Of a stretch of DNA of 64,000 bases, positions 42,162 through 49,492 are shown piece after piece. Source of the DNA: CAVQXR01 sp963717955 (GTDB taxonomy: Bacteria; Actinomycetota; Thermoleophilia; Gaiellales; Gaiellaceae); the NCBI GenBank assembly GCA_963717955.1, contig CAVQXR010000001.1:2294001-2358000 (forward strand). Direction: 5' to 3'. The position numbers and the translations under genes are program-made. Positions within the stretch are counted from its first letter, which is position 1. Every line of letters starts with the position of its first letter. The notes beneath the pieces are model-generated. The model had not been told where the DNA came from. It made no database searches and saw nothing but the letters and a program-made list of their open reading frames with translations.

Positions 42162-42845
42162 CTACCGCGCGTCCTCGGTGGATGCCTCGGTGGCGGGTGC
42201 TCGCAGGCGGCGAAACCACCACCGGGCGACGAGGAACGCCACGGCGGCGACGATCAGCCCGACGAGCACGTAGTCCGCGTAGCGGAACTGATCGTGGACC
42301 TTCTCCCAGTTGGCACCCAGGACGAGGCCGGCGGCGGCGAAACCGAACGTCCACGGCAGCGAGCCGAGGAACGACAGCCCGGCGTAGGGCCAGAAGCGCA
42401 TCTCCGCAACACCGGCGGGAATCGAGATGAAAGAGCGCACGACGGGCAGGTTCCGGGTGATGAAGACCGCATACTCCCCGCGCGTCTCGAACCAGGAATG
42501 GGCCCGGTCGAGCTGCTCGGGACCGAGATGGAAGAAGCGGGCGTGGCCCTCGAGGAGCGGCCGGCCGCCGTAGCGGCCGATTCCCCAGCCGAGCAGCGAG
42601 CCGAGCCAGTAGCCGATCACCCCGGCCATCGAGACGACGACGAAGGCCCAGCCGGTGGACTCGACCTCAGCGCCGAAGAGCGTCACCGGGTGCTCCGGGA
42701 ACGCGCCCGCCGCGAGCGCACCGGCGTAGAGCATCACGATCTCGCTTCCGGCGGGGAAGACCGCGTCGAGGAACATGAGGGCGAAGATCGCGTAGACGCC
42801 GGCGCTGCCGACCGCCTCCGTCAGGGCGTCCGTGATCCCGCTCAC
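42162..42845 (-). CDS. DedA family membrane protein
   Basis: A 227-residue inner-membrane protein of the DedA/SNARE-associated superfamily. Segments are FLDAVFPAGSEIVMLYAGAL, GYWLGSLLGWGIGRYGG and the characteristic FITRNLPVVRSFISIPAGVAEM (R-x-x-P-x-x-R-x-x-x-x-x-P-A-G). DedA proteins are thought to act as undecaprenyl phosphate or lipid flippases. This could recycle the lipid carrier used by the surrounding glycan genes; that link is inference. The GTG start is 6 bases after a TAGCAT box. Confidence 0.87.
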   Translation of the reverse strand: MSGITDALTEAVGSAGVYAIFALMFLDAVFPAGSEIVMLYAGALAAGAFPEHPVTLFGAEVESTGWAFVVVSMAGVIGYWLGSLLGWGIGRYGGRPLLEGHARFFHLGPEQLDRAHSWFETRGEYAVFITRNLPVVRSFISIPAGVAEMRFWPYAGLSFLGSLPWTFGFAAAGLVLGANWEKVHDQFRYADYVLVGLIVAAVAFLVARWWFRRLRAPATEASTEDAR

Positions 42846-42851
42846 GGGCCA

Positions 42852-42857
42852 ATGCTA
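42852..42857 (-). promoter_or_regulatory. Putative leaderless -10 box for the DedA gene
   Basis: The minus strand reads TAGCAT with 6 bases to GTG 42845. Confidence 0.4.
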
Positions 42858-42956
42858 GTGCTTCGTCGCGGAAGTCCCGCGATGCTCCAGCGCGCGAAAC
42901 GCGTTGCAGCCGCCTGGAGCGCACGACGACTTCCGAGACGGAGCGCGAGCCCGCGT

Positions 42957-44666
42957 TCAGCGACGCACGACGGACACCGGCTCGCTCAACGCGACCCTGC
43001 CGAGCTCGTTGACGGCGTGGACCGAGACGCGGTAGGTGCCCACGCGCACGGGCCTTCCGGCCGGGGTGCGGCCGCTCCACGAGAGCGCGACCTCGCCCTT
43101 GCGATGCCAGCCCCGCAGGAGGGTGCGGACGACCGTTCCGGACGACGCCTCGATCTCGGCACGCAGTGTCGCGGCGTGCTCGAGACGGAACGAGATGTCG
43201 ATCTCCGTGCCTCGCCGAACCTTCCTGCCTGACAGCTCGAGGAAGCCGAGCGTGTTGTTGACCGAGAACGTCCTTTCGGCCTCGCTCCGGTTTCCGAGCT
43301 CGTCGGTCGCCGTGACGAGCCACCGCCACGTCCCTTCCGGTCGCCCGGCGAGCTCCGGCTCGAGCGAATACCTGCCGGCCTGCTTGGCACCCGAGTCCCG
43401 CCAGAGCGTGCCGCCCTTCGGCCCGACCAGCCGGACGTCCACCGTCGAGCTGCGGACGATACGGTACGAGAGTCGCTGCCGCTCGGCGCTCCCGTCGCCG
43501 TTCGGAGACACGATTGCCGTTGCCGCAGGCGGGGCGTAGGCCCCGTAGTAGAGGACCATCAGCGCATCGGAGACCGCGCGCTCGGATCCGTCCGAGGGAT
43601 CGTTGAGCAACTCGCCGTCGAAGGCGAGGGTCGTTCCCCCGCCACCGTCGAGCGCCATGCCGGTCACGACGCCGATCCGGACGAGCTCGTCGGCGAGCTG
43701 GCGCATCGTCAAACCGTGGCTGCGCGAGCTTCGCCCGTCGGCGGCGACGAGCACGATCCGCCCGTCCTTCAGCTGGCCGACGGCCGTGCGGGGGTGTCTG
43801 ACGAGAAGCTGGACCGAGGTGAACTGCTCGGTCGTGGGCAGCGCGACGCGCCCCCCGCGGACGAGCGCAGGGCCCCCGCCGATGGCATCCTCGACCTGTT
43901 GCCACCAGGGCTTCAGCGTCAGCCGCGTCACGAACGGCGTCCCCGGGGCCGCGAGCTGCTCCAGCCGTGCCGCATCGACACCGGTCGCCTGGAGCACGGC
44001 TCCGCCCTTGGGGATCGGCGTGCCCCCGCCGCGGCGGACCTCGACGACCTCACCCGGCATATCGGCGCCAGGCCTCGCGGCCGCCAGCCCGCCGATGACA
44101 ACGTCGACCGCCTTCTTCGCGGCCGGCGTCTGCTCACCCCAGCTCCGCGTGAAGAGCCCCACGCTGGACCGCCCGGGCGGCCGGTTGAACTCGTTCAGCC
44201 GCTCACGCGGGCCGTCGCCGAGGCCCCAGTTGCCGAGGAAGCCGACGCGGGCGATCCGGAGCAGGCCGTCGAGCCCGATCCCGAGCGTCGAGCGCTGCGC
44301 GGTCGGGCGCCCCTGCAGCACGCCGTGACGCATGAAGATCCCGGTGGGGAACCCGTGCTCGTTGTTGTAGAGGTCGCCGTTCACCCCGACCACCGTCGCG
44401 GTGGAGGCGAGGCGGGACTGCATCGCCGTCACCGGCTCCCGGCCGCTGACCGATCCGTTCGAGAGCACCGGTGCGAGCTCGTACAGCCCCCCGGGCCGCG
44501 GAGCGGTGATCACGTGAATCACGACCCGCTTTCCGCCAACCACGCGCTCGATCCGGTCGTACGTGACGCCGGGCATGAGCCGGCGCGCGGCGGCGACCGC
44601 GTCGACCGCCGGCACGAGTGCGAGCAGAGCGGCGGCCAGGGCGATGAGGCGGGTGACGCGTTCCAC
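42957..44666 (-). CDS. Secreted phosphodiester glycosidase with C-terminal FlgD/Ig-like repeats
   Basis: A 569-residue exported protein. A signal peptide ends near VPAVDAVAAARRLMPG. The NAGPA-like phosphodiester glycosidase domain shows GVNGDLYNNEHGFPTGIFMR, STLGIGLDGLLRI, IGGGPALVRGG and VVTGMALDGGGGTTLAFDG. The C-terminal part has SPNGDGSAERQRLSYRI and LRGWHRKGEVALSWSGR, two FlgD_ig-like units. It may cleave or trim phosphodiester-linked sugars on surface glycans. A TACTCT box and an AGGAG ribosome site lie upstream. A related FlgD-like domain occurs at 26676-27680. Confidence 0.86.
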   Translation of the reverse strand: MERVTRLIALAAALLALVPAVDAVAAARRLMPGVTYDRIERVVGGKRVVIHVITAPRPGGLYELAPVLSNGSVSGREPVTAMQSRLASTATVVGVNGDLYNNEHGFPTGIFMRHGVLQGRPTAQRSTLGIGLDGLLRIARVGFLGNWGLGDGPRERLNEFNRPPGRSSVGLFTRSWGEQTPAAKKAVDVVIGGLAAARPGADMPGEVVEVRRGGGTPIPKGGAVLQATGVDAARLEQLAAPGTPFVTRLTLKPWWQQVEDAIGGGPALVRGGRVALPTTEQFTSVQLLVRHPRTAVGQLKDGRIVLVAADGRSSRSHGLTMRQLADELVRIGVVTGMALDGGGGTTLAFDGELLNDPSDGSERAVSDALMVLYYGAYAPPAATAIVSPNGDGSAERQRLSYRIVRSSTVDVRLVGPKGGTLWRDSGAKQAGRYSLEPELAGRPEGTWRWLVTATDELGNRSEAERTFSVNNTLGFLELSGRKVRRGTEIDISFRLEHAATLRAEIEASSGTVVRTLLRGWHRKGEVALSWSGRTPAGRPVRVGTYRVSVHAVNELGRVALSEPVSVVRR

Positions 44667-44741
44667 GAATGACTCCTACGGGCGCGAGCCCGCGAACCCT
44701 TCTCCTCCGAGAGTAGCGAGGCGCCCGCCAGCGCTCGCCGG

Positions 44742-45158
44742 TCAGGTGAGCCGGCGGAGCTCGTCGAGCCGGTTGGCCATCGTCGTCAGCAGCCGCTCGG
44801 CGAGCGGCGTGTCCTCCTCGAGCAGCGGCCTGAACGCCCAGGCGCTCGTCGCGCAGCAGACGAGCCCCGTGTCCGTCGTCACGGTGGCGGTGCGAGGAGC
44901 GTCCAGCATGAGCGCGATCTCGCCGAAGTAGTCCCCGGGGCCGAGCGTCGCGACCTTCTGGCCGCGCTTCGACACGGTCGCCGTGCCCTCGACGATCACG
45001 AAGAACGCGAGCACTCTGGCGCCGCGCAAGCCCTCGGTCGTCACGTGTGCCCCGGGCTCGAACGTGTGCTCCGTGAACACCTCGGCGACCATGGCCAGCT
45101 CCTCGCCGGTGAGGTCCGCGAACAGCGGTACCCCCGCCAGGGTCTCGGCGGCGTTCAC
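44742..45158 (-). CDS. Stand-alone cyclic-nucleotide-binding domain protein
   Basis: A 138-residue protein that is a single cNMP-binding beta-barrel. It has VPLFADLTGEELAMVAEVF, the lid strand ARVLAFFVIVEGTATVSKRG and the phosphate-binding cassette GPGDYFGEIALMLDAPRTAT. It lacks the helix-turn-helix of CRP/FNR, so it is not a transcription factor by itself; it may be an adaptor or a regulatory subunit. The GTG 45158 start is supported by a TATCAT -10 box 7 bases upstream. A TTG at 45194 would add 12 residues of little similarity. Confidence 0.82.
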   Translation of the reverse strand: MNAAETLAGVPLFADLTGEELAMVAEVFTEHTFEPGAHVTTEGLRGARVLAFFVIVEGTATVSKRGQKVATLGPGDYFGEIALMLDAPRTATVTTDTGLVCCATSAWAFRPLLEEDTPLAERLLTTMANRLDELRRLT

Positions 45159-45165
45159 CGGCCGG

Positions 45166-45171
45166 ATGATA
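45166..45171 (-). promoter_or_regulatory. Putative leaderless -10 box for the cNMP-binding gene
   Basis: The minus strand reads TATCAT with 7 bases to GTG 45158; this decides the start over TTG 45194. Confidence 0.4.
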
Positions 45172-45219
45172 GGGACGCCGGTCGCTGTGGGCAAACCGGC
45201 CGCGCCGGCGAGCCGACGC

Positions 45220-46866
45220 TCAGCCCGCCGCGCCGATCGTCCAGGTGAAGCGCGTCATCGTCCCCTTCGGGGCCAGCCCACCGGGCCGAAGGCCACGCCT
45301 GGCAAGGAGCACCGGCGCCGTGGCGCCCCGCACGACCGCGAGGCGAACTGCCCCGAGCCCCTCCTGCCGCCAGCGCGGAGAGATGCCGACGACCATCAGC
45401 CCGGCTCCGGCCGAGGCTTCGATGACCGAGGCGTCCCCGGGTGGGATCAGCTGGGGCTCCGTCGACACTGCGGCGACACGCTGGACCATCAGCGCCGCCC
45501 GGGCGAGCAGTTTGCTCGCATCGCGCCTGCCCTTCGCGACGTCGGCCTCGACGCCGAGCAGGCGGAGCCGGGAGCCGTGGGCCTTCGCGATCCAGGCGCC
45601 GAGCTCCACCGCCGCCCACTCGTGCTCGACGCCGCCGAAGGGGACGAGCACGGGGCGATCCGGGCCGATCGCGAGCGGCTCGGGCGCGACGAGCATCCCG
45701 ATGTCGCAGGGCATGTCGGCCAGAAGCACGCCGAGATCCGTGTCGACGGCTCCGTCGCGCGCGAGGGCCTCGGGCGCGTCGACGAGGAGGAGATCGGTCT
45801 CCTGATCGACCGCGAGGGTGATGATGTCGCGGGCCGGTTCGAGCGACGTGAACGCGGCCGCGCGCGACGGCACCCCGCGCGAGACGAGCGCGGCTCGCTG
45901 GGCCTCGAGCGCTCCGCTCGTGCGCGCCAGCTCGGGCTCCGGGACGAGCGCCGCGATCACGATCTCGCGCCGCGGCTTCCGCGACAGCGGCTCGGCCAGC
46001 GCGATCAGCGCGGGCAGGTTCTCGAGCCGGTCCGGCACGACCAGCAGCGACCTGTCCGGAAACTCGAGCTCGTGCTCGACTCCCGCAAGCACCGACACCG
46101 CGACTGCCGCCGGCGCCGGATCGAGCGACGGATCCTGGCGGAGGATCGCGCGCTCGAGCTCCTGCAGCGCAGGGCTCGGGTCGATGCCGAGCTCGTCGAC
46201 GAGCGCCTCCCTTGCCTTCCGGTACGCCTCGAGGGCGTCCGCCTGCCGCCCGGCCCGATACAGGGCGAGCATGAGATCGCCCCGCAGGCGCTCGCGGAGC
46301 GGATGGCGCTCGATCAGCCCCTCGAGCTCCCCGATCAGCTCGGCATCGCGTCCGCGGGCGAGATCGGCCTCGATCCGCCGCTCGACCGCGGCCAGGCGCA
46401 GCTCCTCGAGGCGGGCGATCTCGGCCTGCGCAAAGGGCTCGTAGGCGAAGTCGGCGAGCGGCTGACCGCGCCAGAGCGCAAGCGCCTCGCGAAGGAGCTC
46501 CGACGCCGTGGCCCCATCCCCGCCACCGAGCGCCGCTCGCGCCTCCTCGCAGAGCCGCTCGAAGCGGTCGAGATCGAGCTGGCCCGCCTCGATCTCGACC
46601 ACGTAGCCGGACGGACGGGTGACGATCACCTCGGCGCCCAGAGCCTTGCGCAGATGGGAGACGTAGCCCTGCAGCACGTTGGCGGCGGTACCGGGAGGCT
46701 CGCCGCCCCACAGCTCGTCGATGAGCCGTTCCGCCGACACGACCTCGTTCGCGCGCGTGAGCAGCAGGGCGAGCACCGCGCGCTGCCGGGTCCCTCCGAG
46801 CGCCACGACGGCGCCCTCACGTCGCGCTTCGAGCGGGCCGAGGATCCGGAACTCGACGCCGGTCAT
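45220..46866 (-). CDS. SARP-type regulator fused to UspA-like domains
   Basis: A 548-residue protein. Residues 1-100 are an OmpR-type winged helix (FRILGPLEARREGAVVALGG, VLQGYVSHLRKALG), and residues 100-245 a bacterial transcriptional activation domain (BTAD). Residues 270-548 hold two regions resembling universal stress protein folds (LLVVPDRLENLPALIALAEP; PVLVPFGGVEHEWAAVELGA; GASAGLMVVGIS-type C-terminus). SARPs bind direct repeats and activate transcription. It is divergent from the small secreted protein gene, with 11-bp-period repeats between them. The nucleotide- or stress-sensing role of the Usp part is inference. Confidence 0.85.
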   Translation of the reverse strand: MTGVEFRILGPLEARREGAVVALGGTRQRAVLALLLTRANEVVSAERLIDELWGGEPPGTAANVLQGYVSHLRKALGAEVIVTRPSGYVVEIEAGQLDLDRFERLCEEARAALGGGDGATASELLREALALWRGQPLADFAYEPFAQAEIARLEELRLAAVERRIEADLARGRDAELIGELEGLIERHPLRERLRGDLMLALYRAGRQADALEAYRKAREALVDELGIDPSPALQELERAILRQDPSLDPAPAAVAVSVLAGVEHELEFPDRSLLVVPDRLENLPALIALAEPLSRKPRREIVIAALVPEPELARTSGALEAQRAALVSRGVPSRAAAFTSLEPARDIITLAVDQETDLLLVDAPEALARDGAVDTDLGVLLADMPCDIGMLVAPEPLAIGPDRPVLVPFGGVEHEWAAVELGAWIAKAHGSRLRLLGVEADVAKGRRDASKLLARAALMVQRVAAVSTEPQLIPPGDASVIEASAGAGLMVVGISPRWRQEGLGAVRLAVVRGATAPVLLARRGLRPGGLAPKGTMTRFTWTIGAAG

Positions 46867-46913
46867 GTCCCCGCGGACGGTACCAGGGGCTCCCAGCCGC
46901 GCTCAAGGCATTC

Positions 46914-46931
46914 CCCAGGGTCCTCCCAGGG
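46914..46931 (+). promoter_or_regulatory. Putative SARP operator: two direct heptamers 11 bp apart
   Basis: CCCAGGG at 46914-46920 and 46925-46931 repeat with the 11-bp period typical of SARP sites. The second copy ends 8 bases before GATCCT (46940-46945), a possible -10 box for the plus-strand secreted protein gene. Two further CCAG copies occur at 46883 and 46893. Confidence 0.5.
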
Positions 46932-46991
46932 GCCGGGTCGATCCTCTGCGCACGGAACACGAGGACGAACCAGACGGAGGAGATGATCACC

Positions 46992-47483
46992 ATGACGTTC
47001 CCGGCCAACACCCACCGAAGGCTCACCGGCAAGCTGGCTCTCGGGCTCGCGATCGCCGCGATCGCCGCCCCGACCGCCTCCGCGGCAGACTACTCGACCG
47101 ACGGCCCGACCTCCGGCCCCACCCTGGGTCAGCTCGTCACGGTCGACGCGCCCCGCTCGGGCCCCACCGCCCAGCAGCTGCCCAGCCAGTACAGCTTCGA
47201 CGGCCCGCGGGCGGGAGGCCCCGTGGCGCCCGACCTCAACCAGTACTCCCACGACGGCCCTCGCTCCGGCCCCGCGACCTCGCTGCCGGCGTTCCCGATC
47301 GACTCGCCGCGCAGCGCCCCGATCAGCCTCCCGATCGCAACGCCCGTCGCCGTCCCGACCTCGACCGGGATCGACTGGCGCTCGGTCGGTATCGGAGCCG
47401 GCCTCGGGCTCGCGTTCGCGGCGTTCGCCCTTGGCGCGCTGCACCTGATCGGCCGCCGCCGCCAGACCCTCGCCGGGATCTGA
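46992..47483 (+). CDS. Small secreted DGPRSGP-repeat protein with C-terminal membrane anchor
   Basis: A 163-residue protein I do not recognise. A signal peptide ends ASA-ADY. The mature part has five imperfect copies of D-G/A/S-P-R/T-S-G/A-P (DGPTSGP, DAPRSGP, DGPRAGG, DGPRSGP, DSPRSAP) spaced by 14-25 residues, then a hydrophobic helix (GAGLGLAFAAFALGALHLIG) and a basic RRRQ tail. This resembles a surface protein held by a C-terminal anchor. Start: ATG 46992 is favoured over ATG 46983, because GGAGGAG at 46976-46982 abuts the earlier ATG but is 9 bases from the later one. It is divergent from the SARP gene and ends in a strong terminator. Confidence 0.78.
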   Translation: MTFPANTHRRLTGKLALGLAIAAIAAPTASAADYSTDGPTSGPTLGQLVTVDAPRSGPTAQQLPSQYSFDGPRAGGPVAPDLNQYSHDGPRSGPATSLPAFPIDSPRSAPISLPIATPVAVPTSTGIDWRSVGIGAGLGLAFAAFALGALHLIGRRRQTLAGI

Positions 47484-47505
47484 GCCGACAGATCCCTCAT
47501 CCCCT

Positions 47506-47535
47506 GCCCGGGCGGGCCGCACGGCCCGCCCGGGC
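47506..47535 (+). terminator. Strong GC hairpin terminator after the secreted repeat protein
   Basis: A perfect 13-bp stem, GCCCGGGCGGGCC (47506-47518) and GGCCCGCCCGGGC (47523-47535), with a 4-base loop, followed by a pyrimidine-rich tract containing TTT runs (TGTTTCGTTT). Confidence 0.8.
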
Positions 47536-47560
47536 GCTCCTGTTTCGTTTCAGATGGCTC

Positions 47561-47566
47561 TATCCT
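47561..47566 (+). promoter_or_regulatory. Putative -10 box of the kinase operon
   Basis: TATCCT lies between the terminator and the first kinase gene, and a GGAGGT ribosome site (47582-47587) precedes GTG 47594 by 6 bases. No good -35 box is seen. Confidence 0.4.
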
Positions 47567-47593
47567 GCAAGGCGACCCGCCGGAGGTGAAGAA

Positions 47594-49492
47594 GTGAGCG
47601 TCCAGAGCGACCCGCGGATCGGCTCGGTGTTGGCGGGCTACCGGATCGAGCGGCTGCTCGGCCGCGGCGGGATGGGCGTCGTCTACCTCGCCCACGACCC
47701 GCGGCTGAAAAGAAACGTCGCGCTGAAGCTGCTCGCCCCCGAGCTCGCCAACGACGACGGCTTCCGCGAGCGGTTCCTGCACGAATCGGAGCTCGCCGCC
47801 TCGCTCGACCACCAGAACGTGATCCCGATCTACGAAGCCGGCGAGGCCGACGGCGTGCTGTTCATCGCCATGCGCTACGTCGAAGGCACCGACCTCGCCC
47901 GCCTGCTCGCCGACGAAGGGCCACTCGAGCCCGCCCGCACCGTCGGCATCCTCGCCCAGGTCGCCTCCGCCCTCGACACCGCCCACCAACTAGGGCTCGT
48001 CCACCGCGACGTCAAACCGTCGAACATCCTGCTCGCCGCCGACGAGCACGTCTACCTCGCCGACTTCGGCCTCACCCGCACCGGCGGCGCGGCCGGCCCG
48101 ACCGCCGAATACGCCACCTCGCTCGGCACCGTCGACTACGTCGCCCCCGAACAGATCGACGGCGACCCGCTGGACGCGCAGGCCGACCTCTACTCGCTCG
48201 GCTGCGTCCTCTACGAATGCCTCACCGGCCAACCCCCCTACCGGGCCGACACCTCGATGGGCGTCCTCTGGAGCCACCTGCAAGCCGACCCACCCTCCGC
48301 CCACGAGATCCGACCCGAGCTGCCCGACCAGATCGACACCGTCATCGCCCACGCACTCGCCAAACAACCCAACGACCGCCACCACACCTGCACCGAGCTC
48401 ATCGACGATGCCCGCAACGCGCTGGGGCTCGCCGGGAGACCCCGCCGTCTCGTCGTGCTCGGCCTGGCCGCGATCGCCGTTCTCGCGGCGGCGGCCGTCA
48501 CCGTCGCCGTGGTCGTTTCGGGAGGGCAGGGGGCGGTGCCGCCACCCTCGAAACCGGTTCTCGGGGCGGCCGTCGCCCGCGTCGACGCACAGGGGAGCGC
48601 ACTCGACCCGGTCTTCGACACGGGCGTGATCTTCACGTACGGGCGCCTCGCGGCCGGGGAGAACGCTGTCTGGCTGACGAACCCGGGACGGCGAACGGTG
48701 ACGCGGATCGCCAAGACGACGGGCGCAGCCGTGACCACGGCGGTGGCGGGGTCGCCGACCGACGTCGCCGTCGGAGCAGGATCCGTCTGGGTTGCCGGGT
48801 TCGACGAGGGGCAGGGGACCCTCACCGACGTCGATCCCGCCAGCGGCAACGCCCAGCGGACGGTCGGCCTCCCCTACGCTCGCCTCGTCGCGGTCGCCGC
48901 CGGCGCGGAGCAGCTCTGGGTGGCCGCCAACGACCCCGGACGGGGGAACGCCGTGCTGCGGATCGACCCGGTGACGCTCGAAGTCGTCGCCTCCGTGCCG
49001 TTCGAGCAGGTGCTGCGCGATCTGGCGGTCGGCGAAGGCGCCGTCTGGGCGACCACCCACACCGGCGGGCAAGCGGGCGCCATCGGTGCGAAGGGCGTCC
49101 TGACACGAATCGATCCGCAGACCGCCGGGAGGACCGGCGAAGTCCTCTACCCGGAAAGCGGCACGGCCGTCACGGGCGGCTCGCGCCTCGTCGCGGCGTA
49201 CGGAGCGGTCTGGGCCATCGGAGGGTTCGAGCTGCTACGGATCGACGCTGCGACCCTCGACCTCACGGCCCAGGTCCCCGTGACGAGCACGGACGTGTAC
49301 GACATCGCGGCAGGCGCCGGTGCGATCTGGCTCGGGGTCGGGGACGTGCCGGGAGAGGTGCTGCGCATCGACCCCGACACGCTCGAGGTCTCGACGATCG
49401 TGAGCGACAACAGGAACCCGGTGACTGCGGTCGGCGCCGACGTGGACAGCGCCTGGGCCTACTGCGACTGCTTCAGGGAGCTGACGCCGTGA
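47594..49492 (+). CDS. Membrane Ser/Thr protein kinase with beta-propeller sensor (kinase 1)
   Basis: A 632-residue PknB-like kinase. The active site is complete: G23-R-G-G-M-G loop, ATP lysine Lys45 (VALK), HRD at 137-139 with Lys141 and Asn144, DFG at 157-159 and APEQ near 184. A single transmembrane helix (LVVLGLAAIAVLAAAAVTVA) follows near residue 280. The outer part is a YncE-like propeller with repeated SVWVAGF, QLWVAAN, AVWATTH and AVWAIGG blades. The kinase domain (47606-48400) is base-for-base identical to that of kinase 3. Binding to the outside would be relayed to kinase activity. GTG 47594 has a GGAGGT ribosome site. Confidence 0.9.
   Translation: MSVQSDPRIGSVLAGYRIERLLGRGGMGVVYLAHDPRLKRNVALKLLAPELANDDGFRERFLHESELAASLDHQNVIPIYEAGEADGVLFIAMRYVEGTDLARLLADEGPLEPARTVGILAQVASALDTAHQLGLVHRDVKPSNILLAADEHVYLADFGLTRTGGAAGPTAEYATSLGTVDYVAPEQIDGDPLDAQADLYSLGCVLYECLTGQPPYRADTSMGVLWSHLQADPPSAHEIRPELPDQIDTVIAHALAKQPNDRHHTCTELIDDARNALGLAGRPRRLVVLGLAAIAVLAAAAVTVAVVVSGGQGAVPPPSKPVLGAAVARVDAQGSALDPVFDTGVIFTYGRLAAGENAVWLTNPGRRTVTRIAKTTGAAVTTAVAGSPTDVAVGAGSVWVAGFDEGQGTLTDVDPASGNAQRTVGLPYARLVAVAAGAEQLWVAANDPGRGNAVLRIDPVTLEVVASVPFEQVLRDLAVGEGAVWATTHTGGQAGAIGAKGVLTRIDPQTAGRTGEVLYPESGTAVTGGSRLVAAYGAVWAIGGFELLRIDAATLDLTAQVPVTSTDVYDIAAGAGAIWLGVGDVPGEVLRIDPDTLEVSTIVSDNRNPVTAVGADVDSAWAYCDCFRELTP
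47606..48400 (+). repeat. 795-bp perfect direct repeat, copy 1
   Basis: Line-by-line comparison with 51363-52157 shows no mismatch or gap over 795 bp (265 codons). The repeat covers the full kinase domain of kinase 1, starting in the Ser-Asp-Pro codons and ending at Thr-Glu-Leu. Sequence on either side differs. Codon use inside (AAA, CAA, CTA, GAA) is less GC-biased than in neighbouring genes. Confidence 0.93.

Noticed and set aside
46679..47593. Extension of kinase 1 upstream through the secreted protein region
   Set aside because: That stretch overlaps a gene with signal peptide, ribosome site and terminator in another frame, and GTG 47594 has its own GGAGGT site.
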